From Gordonia phthalatica (GTDB taxonomy: Bacteria > Actinomycetota > Actinomycetes > Mycobacteriales > Mycobacteriaceae): 64,000 nt of DNA. Under the pieces are notes generated by a model. That model did no database searches. It was not told the origin of the DNA and saw only the letters and a list, made by a program, of their open reading frames with translations. The position numbers and the translations under genes are program-made. Below are positions 1 to 7,749 of the stretch, piece by piece (positions within the stretch are counted from its first letter, which is position 1; each line of letters starts with the position of its first letter). The stretch covers positions 2,294,001 through 2,358,000 of the forward strand of contig NZ_CP011853.1 in NCBI RefSeq assembly GCF_001305675.1. The letters run 5' to 3'.

Positions 1-218
1 TCGCAGCGGAGGCTCTCGCCGGACTGCCGGTCGCGATCGTCAACGGCGACGTCGACGAACTCGTCTCGCCCGCCGACACCGCCGCCCTCCATTCCCTGCT
101 CGCGGACGCCGGCGCCACCGTCACTGTCCTCGACCACCGCGGCGGACACGAGATCCCCGAGACACGACTCGACGACCTCGCCGCCTTCATCACGACCTCG
201 AAGGAGCCGCTCCGATGA
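1..218 (+). CDS. Alpha/beta hydrolase (carboxylesterase type), C-terminal part
   Basis: Only the last 71 codons are in the window, because the gene starts upstream of base 1. The visible part carries the end of a carboxylesterase-like alpha/beta hydrolase fold. GDVDELVSP supplies the catalytic aspartate region and DHRGGHEIP supplies the catalytic histidine, as in MhqD/phospholipase-carboxylesterase proteins. The stop overlaps the pirin start by 4 bp (ATGA), so the two genes are probably translationally coupled. Such hydrolases often sit with pirins and ring-cleavage or maleylacetate genes. The substrate cannot be read from this fragment. Confidence 0.75.
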   Translation, partial: AAEALAGLPVAIVNGDVDELVSPADTAALHSLLADAGATVTVLDHRGGHEIPETRLDDLAAFITTSKEPLR

Positions 219-987
219 GCACCGACACCATCGACATCCGCCGCGCAGACGACCGACTCACGACGAAGATCGGGTGGCTCGACTCCAAGCACTCGTTCTC
301 GTTCGGCCACCACTACAACCCGACCAACACCCGGCACGGGCTGCTCCTGGTCAACAACGACGACATCGTCACGCCGGGGATGGGCTTCGACCCCACCCGC
401 ACCAGGACATGGAGATCATCACCTGGGTCCTGCAGGGATCGCTGGTCCACCAGGACTCGATGGGGAACTCCGGCGTCATCTATCCCGGGCTCGCACAGCG
501 GATGAGTGCGGGCACCGGCATTCTGCACTCGGAGAAGAACGACTCCTGGCGGCTCGATTCCGCGCCGTCGCAGCACGCCGACCGGCACGACGAGCCGGTC
601 CGGTTCATCCAGATGTGGGTGCTTCCGGACGAAGCCGGGATCACGCCGAGCTATGAGCAGTTGGAGATCGACCACGAGCTGCTCAGTGGGGGACTGGTTC
701 CGGTCGCGTCCGGCATGCCGCAGCACGCCGACCACGCCGCCATCCGGATCAAGAACCAGTGCGCGATCATGCGCGTCGCGCGGATGCAGGCCGGACAGCA
801 GCCGGTGACCGTGCCGGACGCCCCCTTCGTCCACCTGTTCGTCGCGCGCGGCGACGTCGAGATGGAAGGCGCGGGACGCCTGCACGAGGGTGACGCCGTA
901 CGGTTGCACGGTGGCGGTCAGCGACTGACCACCGACTCCGCGGCCGAGGTCATCGTGTGGGAGATGCACGCGACCATCGCGGACTGA
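215..987 (+). pseudogene. Pirin family protein, single-base frameshift
   Basis: The two halves of a pirin (cupin-fold, iron-binding bicupin) lie in different frames. Frame one runs from ATG 215 through SFGHHYNPTN and GMGFDP. The family then expects HPHQDMEIITW, which is present only in the next frame, onward through SAGTGILHSEKN to the stop at 987. The frame changes at the run of four C at about 391-394, and one extra C would restore a protein of about 257 residues. The metal ligands (two His in HPHQ, His and Glu in HSEKN) survive in the second frame. This is either a real inactivating deletion or a homopolymer sequencing error. Pirins are oxidoreductase-like proteins or co-regulators, and this one sits between a hydrolase and maleylacetate reductase. 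Confidence 0.85.
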
Positions 988-1011
988 CAACGCACCGAGG
1001 AGCGGACCGTC

Positions 1012-2058
1012 ATGGAGACCTTCACCTACACCGCCCACCCGTCCCGGATCGTCTTCGGCAGCGGGACCGTGGCGCACCTGCCCGCCGAGGTCGATCGCCT
1101 CGGCGGCAGCCGCGCACTGCTGATCGCGAGCGACCGGCACCGCGCTCCGGTGGCGGCCGCACTCGGCGATCGCGTCGTCGCGGACTTCGCCGACGCCGCC
1201 ATGCACACGCCGGTCGACGTCACCGACCGCGCGCTGATCCTGGCTCAGGACCGCGGCGTCGACATCGTCGTCGCGGTCGGCGGCGGGAGCGCCGTCGGAC
1301 TGTCGAAGGCACTCGCTGCCCGCGCCGGGTACCCGCAGGCCGTGGTGCCGACGACGTACGCGGGGTCCGAGGTGACGCCGGTTCTCGGCGAGACCGAGAA
1401 CGGCGTCAAGACCACGCGTTCCGGACCGGAGATCCTGCCCGAGACCGTCGTCTACGACGTCGACCTGACCCGCGGACTGCCCGCCGGGCTCACCGTCGTC
1501 AGCGCCGTCAACGCGCTCGCGCACGCGGTCGAGGCGCTGTACAGTCGCGATGCGAATCCGGCGACGAGTGCGGTGGCGGTGGAGGCTGTCGAACGGCTCT
1601 CGCGCGGGGTGCGCACGGTGAGCGTGGCTCCCACGGACCTGGACGGTCGTACCGATCTGCTGGTCGGCGCCTGGCTGGCGGGAACCTGCCTGGCGAGCGC
1701 CGGAATGGGCCTGCACCACAAGCTCTGTCACGTCCTGGGCGGCAGCTTCGGGATGCCGCACGCGCCGACCCACACCGTGATCCTCCCGCACGCGATGCGC
1801 TACAACGCCGAGGCCGCGCCCGCCGCGATGGCACGGGTGGCGGCGGCGCTCGGCGTCGACGACGCGCCCCGCGGTGTCTTCGACCTCGTGACAGCGGTGG
1901 ACGGCCCCACCGGCCTCACTCAGTTCGGCTTCACCGCCGACGACGTCCCGCGTGCCGTGGAGATCGCGATGCGGCAGCAGTACCCGAACCCGGCCGCGTT
2001 GACATCCGAGGGGTTGACCCGCCTGCTCACGAACGCGGTCGAGGGTCGCCGACCCTGA
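1012..2058 (+). CDS. Maleylacetate reductase (iron-containing alcohol dehydrogenase family)
   Basis: 348 residues, the usual length for maleylacetate reductases, which reduce maleylacetate to 3-oxoadipate with NAD(P)H at the end of hydroxyquinol, resorcinol and chloroaromatic degradation. The nucleotide-binding region VAVGGGSAVGLSKALA lies at about residues 84-99. PTTYAGSEVTP and NALAHAVEALYS follow, and then the paired histidine segments GLHHKLCHVLGG and HAPTHTVILPHA that shape the active site. A GAGGAG Shine-Dalgarno lies 9 nt before the ATG. It follows the hydrolase and pirin on the same strand. The 3' end overlaps the convergent ureohydrolase gene by 32 bp. No hydroxyquinol dioxygenase is in the window, so the pathway partner would lie upstream. 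Confidence 0.88.
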   Translation: METFTYTAHPSRIVFGSGTVAHLPAEVDRLGGSRALLIASDRHRAPVAAALGDRVVADFADAAMHTPVDVTDRALILAQDRGVDIVVAVGGGSAVGLSKALAARAGYPQAVVPTTYAGSEVTPVLGETENGVKTTRSGPEILPETVVYDVDLTRGLPAGLTVVSAVNALAHAVEALYSRDANPATSAVAVEAVERLSRGVRTVSVAPTDLDGRTDLLVGAWLAGTCLASAGMGLHHKLCHVLGGSFGMPHAPTHTVILPHAMRYNAEAAPAAMARVAAALGVDDAPRGVFDLVTAVDGPTGLTQFGFTADDVPRAVEIAMRQQYPNPAALTSEGLTRLLTNAVEGRRP

Positions 2059-3010
2059 CCGCCATCACCGCGAGGAGCTCGTAGACGATGTGGGCGGCGG
2101 CGATGCCGGTCACTTCGGCGTGGTCGTAGGCGGGGGAGACCTCGACGACGTCGGCACCCAGCAGGTTCAGCCCGGCCAACCTCCGCAGGGTGCCGAGGAG
2201 TTCGCGGGAGCTCAGGCCTCCGGCCTCGGGTGTCCCGGTTCCGGGCGCGAACGCCGGATCGAGCACGTCTACGTCGACCGAGACGTACACCGGGCCGTCG
2301 CCGACTCGCCTGCGTAGCGTCTCGGCGACGCCCGCGACGCCGTCGGTCTCGTAGTCGTCGGCGGTGATGACGCGGAAGCCGAGAATGGCATCGTCGCGCA
2401 GGTCGTGCTCGGAGTACAGAGGTCCGCGGGTGCCGACGTGGACGCAGCGTCGCAGGTCGAGCAGCCCTTCTTCACTGGCGCGCCGAAACGGCGTGCCGTG
2501 GGTGAAGGGCGCACCGAAGTACGTGTCCCATGTGTCGAGGTGGGCGTCGAAGTGGATCACGGCCACGGGTCCGACGTCCGCGGCGACGGCCCGCAGGATC
2601 GGCAGGGCGACGGTGTGGTCGCCGCCGAGCGTGATCACCCGCATCCCTCGGCGGCGCAGCGCGACGACCCCCGACTCGATCGTGGCGAGCGCCTCCGGGA
2701 TGTCGAAGGGATTGAGGGCGAGATCGCCGGCGTCGACCACCTGGTGCACTGCGAATGGTGACACGCCGAGCCCCGGGTGGAACGGACGCAGGAGCTTCGA
2801 CGACGCCCGAATGTGTCCGGGGCCGAAGCGGGCGCCCGGTCGGTACGACGTGCCCGCGTCGAACGGCATGCCCAGGATCGCGATCCCGCCCTCCAGAGCC
2901 GTCTGGTCGACCTCGTCGATCCTCGGCAGCCGCGCGAAGGTGGCGGGGCCAGCGAACCGTGGGATCACCGTGGCGTCGACCGGACCGACCGGCGTGTCGT
3001 GATCGGACAT
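2027..3010 (-). CDS. Ureohydrolase (agmatinase/guanidinobutyrase-like)
   Basis: 327 residues of the arginase/agmatinase superfamily, which hydrolyses guanidino compounds to urea and an amine. The binuclear manganese ligands are all visible: TLGGDHTVALP, VIHFDAHLDTWD and YVSVDVDVLDPAFAPGTG. The substrate-loop glycines TPEAGGLSSRE follow. ATG 3010 was chosen because the reading frame upstream has no family similarity. The family includes agmatinase, guanidinobutyrase and guanidinopropionase, which sequence alone does not separate. The nearby nitrilase-type amidase and flavin amine oxidase suggest 4-guanidinobutyrate as substrate (inference). It is convergent with, and overlaps by 32 bp, the maleylacetate reductase gene. 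Confidence 0.85.
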   Translation of the reverse strand: MSDHDTPVGPVDATVIPRFAGPATFARLPRIDEVDQTALEGGIAILGMPFDAGTSYRPGARFGPGHIRASSKLLRPFHPGLGVSPFAVHQVVDAGDLALNPFDIPEALATIESGVVALRRRGMRVITLGGDHTVALPILRAVAADVGPVAVIHFDAHLDTWDTYFGAPFTHGTPFRRASEEGLLDLRRCVHVGTRGPLYSEHDLRDDAILGFRVITADDYETDGVAGVAETLRRRVGDGPVYVSVDVDVLDPAFAPGTGTPEAGGLSSRELLGTLRRLAGLNLLGADVVEVSPAYDHAEVTGIAAAHIVYELLAVMAVRVGDPRPRS

Positions 3011-3167
3011 CTCGCGACCTCCTGACCCGGATGACCTGCTCCCTCGATTGTGCACCGAGGCCGGTCCGTCGTCGTCCGAAACGGGCTCCCGACAGCCGTC
3101 GGTTCTGCTGAGATGGAGGTGGCCTCGCTGCCCGAGACCGCCGCCGATTGGAATCGAGGAAGTACCA

Positions 3168-3677
3168 ATGAATCTGAAGCCCAGCGCCGCGAATCTTCGC
3201 CGTGTTCCGATCCGAGTCGCCGCCGGCGCGTTCATCCTCAATTCCGGCATCGGCAAGCTCTCACTCGACACGGAGAGCGCCGCCGGGATGCAGGGTATGG
3301 CCGCGGGAGCGATTCCCCCGGTCGGGCTGCTCCCTCCGGCAGTTTTCGGGAAGGCCCTGGCCGGTTCCGAGATCGCGCTCGGCGCAGCGCTGTTGACTCC
3401 GGTGGTCCCGGCCGCCGCCGCGGGTGCCGGGTTGGTTGCGTTCAGCGCCGGCTTGTTGACGATGTACGCGCGCACGCCCGGCATGCACGAGGAGGGTTCG
3501 CTGCGCCCCACTCAGCAGGGCACCGCCATCGCCAAGGACTCGTGGCTGCTCGGGATCGGGACCAGCCTGCTCGTGGACGCGAGCCTGTCGGGCGAGGGAC
3601 TCATCAAGCTGGTCCGCAGCCGGTTCGGCACGAAGGGCGACGACGGCTTCGACATCGACGGAGAGGTCGTCGAGTAG
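3168..3677 (+). CDS. DoxX-like small membrane protein
   Basis: 169 residues with about three or four hydrophobic segments: around GAIPPVGLLPPAVFGKALAG, then EIALGAALLTPVVPAAAAGA, then GLVAFSAGLLTMYA. The C-terminus is acidic (GDDGFDIDGEVVE). The overall pattern resembles DoxX/DoxD-type integral membrane proteins of actinobacteria, but no diagnostic motif is present. GAGGAAG precedes ATG 3168. It lies between the divergent ureohydrolase and the amidase, 26 bp before the amidase start, so it may be co-transcribed with amidase and oxidase. Its function is unknown. Confidence 0.65.
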   Translation: MNLKPSAANLRRVPIRVAAGAFILNSGIGKLSLDTESAAGMQGMAAGAIPPVGLLPPAVFGKALAGSEIALGAALLTPVVPAAAAGAGLVAFSAGLLTMYARTPGMHEEGSLRPTQQGTAIAKDSWLLGIGTSLLVDASLSGEGLIKLVRSRFGTKGDDGFDIDGEVVE

Positions 3678-3703
3678 CACCTGCTCCATCGCGGAGGTGA
3701 CCG

Positions 3704-4558
3704 ATGCGGATCGCGATGTTCCAGGGCCCGGCGGCGTCGGATGTCGCCGGGTCACTGGACGAGGTCGCCGCGGCTGCCGCCGACGCCGCCGCCCGGGGTG
3801 CGGAGATCCTGGTGTGCGCCGAACTGACGTGCACCGGTTACCGCGAGCACCGGACCGCCGAGCCGCGTCCCGATGACGGCCCCCGCGGACCGATCGCGAC
3901 GGCGATGGCGCAGGCCGCCCGCGACGCCGGACTCGCCATCGCTTACGGCTACTCCGAGCTCGACCAGACCGACGACGTCCTCCTGCACAACTCGGTCGCC
4001 GTCATCGGTCGCGGCGGTGACGTCCTCGCGCACTATCGGAAGACCCATTTGTACCGACCGACCGGCGGCGCGGACGGCTCTCCCGACGATCGCCCCTTCG
4101 TTCCCGGTACCGACCTGGTGGTGCAGTTCCCGCTCGGCGGACTGACGTGCGGCGTCCTGATCTGCTACGACGTCGAGTTCCCTGAGGCGGTCCGGGCTCA
4201 CGCCCTGGCGGGGACCGATTGGCTGCTGGTTCCGACCGCGCTCGCACACCCGGACACGCAGGTCGCCACCGTCCTGGTCCCGGCCCGCGCCATCGAGAGT
4301 CAGATGTTCGTCACGTACGTGAATCGGGTGGGCACCGAACACCGAGACGACGCCGGGAACCGCGACGGGGGCGGCGCTCCCGTCGTCTATTGCGGACTGA
4401 GCTGCACCGTCGGTCCCGACGGGGTGGAATTGTCCCGCGCGGGCGACGTACCGGTCGTGCTGGTGACCGACCTGGATCCCGAGAGGCTCGCCGCGTCTCG
4501 TCGCCGCAATCCGTACCTTCGCGACCGGCGGGTGGACCTGTACCGAGGGCCGTCGTGA
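3704..4558 (+). CDS. Carbon-nitrogen hydrolase (nitrilase superfamily amidase)
   Basis: 284 residues with the full Glu-Lys-Cys catalytic triad of the nitrilase superfamily: Glu in ILVCAELTCTGY, Lys in HYRKTHLY and Cys in CGVLICYDVEFPEAVRAH. These enzymes hydrolyse amides or nitriles to acid and ammonia. GGAGG lies 7 nt before the ATG. The stop overlaps the GTG start of the flavin oxidase (GTGA), indicating coupled expression. A monooxygenase that makes an amide followed by this hydrolase fits 4-guanidinobutyramide hydrolysis in the arginine oxygenase pathway. An indole-3-acetamide role is less likely, because IaaH enzymes belong to the amidase-signature family. Substrate assignment is inference. 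Confidence 0.85.
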   Translation: MRIAMFQGPAASDVAGSLDEVAAAAADAAARGAEILVCAELTCTGYREHRTAEPRPDDGPRGPIATAMAQAARDAGLAIAYGYSELDQTDDVLLHNSVAVIGRGGDVLAHYRKTHLYRPTGGADGSPDDRPFVPGTDLVVQFPLGGLTCGVLICYDVEFPEAVRAHALAGTDWLLVPTALAHPDTQVATVLVPARAIESQMFVTYVNRVGTEHRDDAGNRDGGGAPVVYCGLSCTVGPDGVELSRAGDVPVVLVTDLDPERLAASRRRNPYLRDRRVDLYRGPS

Positions 4559-6240
4559 GCGACCCGGCAGCGATCTCGATGATCGGGCCCGACTTCCCGT
4601 TCCCGTACGACGATTTCCGTGGCCACCCGGCCGGGCTCGGCTCGATCCCGAACGCCGCACGCGGCACACCCATCGCCGTGATCGGCGCGGGCCTGTCGGG
4701 GACGGTCGTCGCCTACGAACTCGCTCGGATGGGGCTGCGGCCGGTGGTCTACGAGGCCGAGGAGATCGGCGGACGGATGCGGTCTTCGTCGTTCGACGGG
4801 CATCCCGGCACCGTCGCCGAGATGGGCGCGATGCGCTTCCCGTCGTCGTCCACCACGCTGTTCGGGTATCTCGACGAGATGGGCCTGCGCACCGTTCCGT
4901 TCCCGAACCCGCTCGCCGCGGCCACGCCCGACACGGTCATCGACTTGAAGGGGATCACCGTTCACGGACGTACGCTGGACGATCTCCCCGAGGTGTTCGC
5001 TCGCGTCGCCCGCGCATGGGACGCGACCCTGGAGGACGGCGCGGACATCACCGCACTCCGGACGGCGCTTCGTGCCCGCGACACCGGCGCCGTCGCCGCA
5101 CTGTGGCATCGGCTGGTGCAGCGGTACGACGACACCAGCTTCTACCGATTCCTCGCCGACTCGCCACACCTGCGGTCGTTCGCCGATCGCGAGCTGTTCG
5201 GCCAGGTCGGCTTCGGCACCGGCGGGTGGGACACCGACTTCTCGAACTCGATCCTCGAGGTCCTCCGCGTGGTCGCGACCGCCGCCGACGAGGATCACCG
5301 CGGCATCGTCGGCGGATGCCGGCGGTTGCCGCGCGCCCTGTGGTCGCACCCGCTGCGCAGCGCCGTCGGCCGCCCGGCCGGCGCCTCCGTGGCGGGGCTC
5401 CACGACGGCGGCGTTCCTCGACCGGCCGTCACCGACATCGCCCGGAGTCCTTCCGGCAGCATCACCATCACCGATGCGACGGGGGAGACCGCCGAGTACC
5501 CCGCCGTCGTGAACACCGCGCCGGTCTGGTTGCTGCTCAGCACCATTCGCTGCGACGAGAGCCTGTTCGACGCCCTCCACTGGAGTGCCATTGAGCGCAC
5601 CCACTACATGGGGTCGAGCAAGGTGTTCGTCCTCGTCGACCGACCGTTCTGGCGCGATCGGGAGCCGCGCACCGGGCGCTACCCGATGAGCATGACGCTC
5701 ACCGACCGGATGCCGCGCGGGGTGTATCTGATGGACGGTGCACTCAGCGGCACCGACTCCGAGGACGGTGGAGACGACGGTCCGGCCGTGATCTGCCTGT
5801 CGTACACGTGGACCGACGACTCGCTGAAACTTCTTCCGCTCGACGCCACCGAACGGATGGAACTGATGCTGACTTCGCTGAGCAGGATCTATCCCGATCT
5901 CGACCTCCGCAGCCGCATCATCGCGCCGCCGCTGACCGTGTCGTGGGAGACCGAACGGAACTTCATGGGCGCCTTCCGCGCCAACCTTCCGGGCCACTAC
6001 CGCTACCAGGAGCGGCTGTTCACCCACTTCATGCAGGACGATTTCGAGGCGCCGCACCGCGGCATCTTCCTTGCGGGCGACGACATCTCCTGGACCGCGG
6101 GGTGGGCCGAGGGCGCGGTCCAGACCGCTCTGAATGCGGTGTGGGGCGTGATGCACCATTTGGGCGGAGCCTGTTGGCCGGACAACCCGGGTCCGGGAGA
6201 CCGGTTCGCGGAGCTGCGCCCGCTCAGGTTGCCGGACTGA
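4555..6240 (+). CDS. Flavin monoamine oxidase / amino-acid 2-monooxygenase-like
   Basis: 561 residues. The FAD-binding Rossmann motif IAVIGAGLSGTVVAYELAR sits near residue 41, and the flavin-contacting VYEAEEIGGRMRSS and EMGAMRFPSSS follow. EMGAMRFP is the form seen in tryptophan 2-monooxygenase and L-amino-acid oxidases. The C-terminal FAD segment GDDISWTAGWAEGAVQTAL is present. GTG 4555 was chosen because it overlaps the amidase stop; ATG 4579 is the alternative. Coupling to a nitrilase-type amidase and a nearby ureohydrolase suggests oxidative decarboxylation of arginine to 4-guanidinobutyramide, as in Streptomyces griseus. Lysine or tryptophan monooxygenase, or a plain oxidase, remain possible. 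Confidence 0.82.
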   Translation: MSDPAAISMIGPDFPFPYDDFRGHPAGLGSIPNAARGTPIAVIGAGLSGTVVAYELARMGLRPVVYEAEEIGGRMRSSSFDGHPGTVAEMGAMRFPSSSTTLFGYLDEMGLRTVPFPNPLAAATPDTVIDLKGITVHGRTLDDLPEVFARVARAWDATLEDGADITALRTALRARDTGAVAALWHRLVQRYDDTSFYRFLADSPHLRSFADRELFGQVGFGTGGWDTDFSNSILEVLRVVATAADEDHRGIVGGCRRLPRALWSHPLRSAVGRPAGASVAGLHDGGVPRPAVTDIARSPSGSITITDATGETAEYPAVVNTAPVWLLLSTIRCDESLFDALHWSAIERTHYMGSSKVFVLVDRPFWRDREPRTGRYPMSMTLTDRMPRGVYLMDGALSGTDSEDGGDDGPAVICLSYTWTDDSLKLLPLDATERMELMLTSLSRIYPDLDLRSRIIAPPLTVSWETERNFMGAFRANLPGHYRYQERLFTHFMQDDFEAPHRGIFLAGDDISWTAGWAEGAVQTALNAVWGVMHHLGGACWPDNPGPGDRFAELRPLRLPD

Positions 6241-6271
6241 AACCACCGACCCCGCTTCGCTCGTGCCGCCC

Positions 6272-6853
6272 TCAGCGGACCGTGGCGAGCACCGATGCAA
6301 TGGAAGATTCGACGAAGTCGTCGTCGATCTCCCGATATCCGAACAGCGCCCGCATGTAGGCGGGGCCGACCAGCGACTCGATGAGGCGGAGGCCGTCCGT
6401 GTCCGGGGGGAGTTCGCCACGCGCGATCGCACGCTCGACGATCACCGATGACGCCGCGAATCGCTGCTGGAAGAAGGCGTTTCGCGCATGCCGGGCCGCA
6501 TCACCCTCCGCGACCACCGCACTGCGCACCACGCGAAGAACCTCGGGGCGTGCCAGCAGCTCGGTGACCTGAGTCAGCAGCAGTCGCAGATCTTCCACCA
6601 GGGAACCCGTGTCGGGAATCGGGTTGCCCCGAGCGGCGAGCCGCAGGAGAGCGGCTGCAGCCAAGTCGCCGACGGTCGGCCATCGACGGTAAACGGTCGT
6701 CTCGGCGACACCGGCCGCCTGCGCCACCGCGCGGATGGTGAGACCCGAGTAGCCGGCGTCGAGCAGGACTGCCAGGGCCGCGCCCTCGACCTGGTCTTGG
6801 ACACGCGCCGACCTGCCACCCGTCCGTCGCGCGGGTCGTTCAGGATCGGTCAC
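6272..6853 (-). CDS. TetR/AcrR family transcriptional regulator
   Basis: About 193 residues. The N-terminal helix-turn-helix reads LTIRAVAQAAGVAETTVYRRW, and a variable ligand domain follows. GTG 6853 is favoured because GGAGG lies 8 nt upstream; ATG 6880 would add nine residues but has no ribosome site. The gene is divergent from the 244-residue unknown protein at 6952, and an 18-bp inverted repeat lies between them. Simple autoregulation and control of the divergent gene is the expected arrangement for this family. The ligand is unknown. Confidence 0.85.
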   Translation of the reverse strand: MTDPERPARRTGGRSARVQDQVEGAALAVLLDAGYSGLTIRAVAQAAGVAETTVYRRWPTVGDLAAAALLRLAARGNPIPDTGSLVEDLRLLLTQVTELLARPEVLRVVRSAVVAEGDAARHARNAFFQQRFAASSVIVERAIARGELPPDTDGLRLIESLVGPAYMRALFGYREIDDDFVESSIASVLATVR

Positions 6854-6910
6854 GTCCGCCACCTCCGTGCTGCCGGGCATCGCGCCGTTGACGACCCGCG
6901 CCCCGACACC

Positions 6911-6928
6911 TATCGTTCGTTAACGATA
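6911..6928. promoter_or_regulatory. Probable TetR operator (inverted repeat)
   Basis: TATCGTT at 6911-6917 and AACGATA at 6922-6928 form a perfect 7-bp inverted repeat with a 4-nt spacer. It lies in the short gap between the divergent TetR gene and the gene at 6952. Its size and symmetry fit a TetR dimer site overlapping both promoters. Confidence 0.75.
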
Positions 6929-6951
6929 GACAGTCTAGCTTTAGGGAGACG

Positions 6952-7686
6952 ATGGGGACAGCCGAGTCAGCGATCACCGCGATGATCGGCGGACGAACAC
7001 ACGCCCGCGCCGATGTCTTGAACTGGGAGAGTCGGCGCATCGACGCCGCCGCGAAGAAGCTCGGCGTCGCAGTCCCCACGTCGGGAGACCTCAACACCCG
7101 TCGGGAGGCCTGGCTGCACGCCAAGCGTTCACTCGGCGACGACGAGATCCTGCGCCGACTGCATCGCGACACCGCCGTCGCCGACGCACTGGCACGCTCC
7201 CAGGCACGCGTCAGCCGGCGGCGTCGCCTCTGCCTCACCGAACTCGTCGTCCCCGGCGCGGCGTCGACGGCGTTCACCGAATGGTTCACCGCGATCACCG
7301 TCGAGTCGAACCGCGACGAGATGGAACGCGCCTGCCCCGACCACTTCGTCCTCCGCACGGCCGACGGCATCCAGGAGGTGGTGGAGACGAACGGCGGAAG
7401 TCCGCTCGCCGCACGATTCACGATCGACTACGACGACGTCTCGAGCCTCGTCACACCGATCGACCCACTCTTCGCACACCGACTGGACGGCGTCGCCCGA
7501 GCATCCGACGGCACTCCGATCGGTGGAGTGCGGCACCAGTTCCGCGACACACCCGCAGGTGTCCACGCACGGCTCGTCATCGAGTTCCCGCTCCTGATGC
7601 TCCCGTCGGTCGTCCACGGGCATCGTTGGCACCTCGCGTGTGAGTTCTCGAACTGGTTCGAAGCATGTGCGGCCGCATCCCGGTAA
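6952..7686 (+). CDS. Conserved hypothetical protein (244 residues)
   Basis: Not recognised with confidence. The protein is soluble, with no signal peptide or membrane segment. The N-terminal third is helical and rich in Arg and Ala (RLHRDTAVADALARSQARVSR). The C-terminal part is probably beta-rich, with aromatic segments (HFVLRTADGIQEVVETNGG, HGHRWHLACEFSNWFEACA). A GGGAG sequence just before the ATG may serve as ribosome site. Its promoter region contains the inverted repeat at 6911-6928, so the divergent TetR protein probably represses it. An enzymatic role on a small hydrophobic TetR ligand is plausible but unproven. Confidence 0.65.
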   Translation: MGTAESAITAMIGGRTHARADVLNWESRRIDAAAKKLGVAVPTSGDLNTRREAWLHAKRSLGDDEILRRLHRDTAVADALARSQARVSRRRRLCLTELVVPGAASTAFTEWFTAITVESNRDEMERACPDHFVLRTADGIQEVVETNGGSPLAARFTIDYDDVSSLVTPIDPLFAHRLDGVARASDGTPIGGVRHQFRDTPAGVHARLVIEFPLLMLPSVVHGHRWHLACEFSNWFEACAAASR

Positions 7687-7749
7687 CCGACCGGCGCACC
7701 GTCTAACGTTCTGTCCAGCGCCATCAGAACCACTCACGGGAGCACTCGC

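Noticed and set aside
313..1791. Long minus-strand open frame (492 codons) opposite pirin and maleylacetate reductase
   Set aside because: It is the antisense shadow of conserved genes, is Arg/Gly/His-rich, and matches no family.
4387..6432. 681-codon minus-strand frame opposite the amine oxidase
   Set aside because: Shadow of a well-conserved flavoprotein gene in high-GC DNA; composition is not protein-like.
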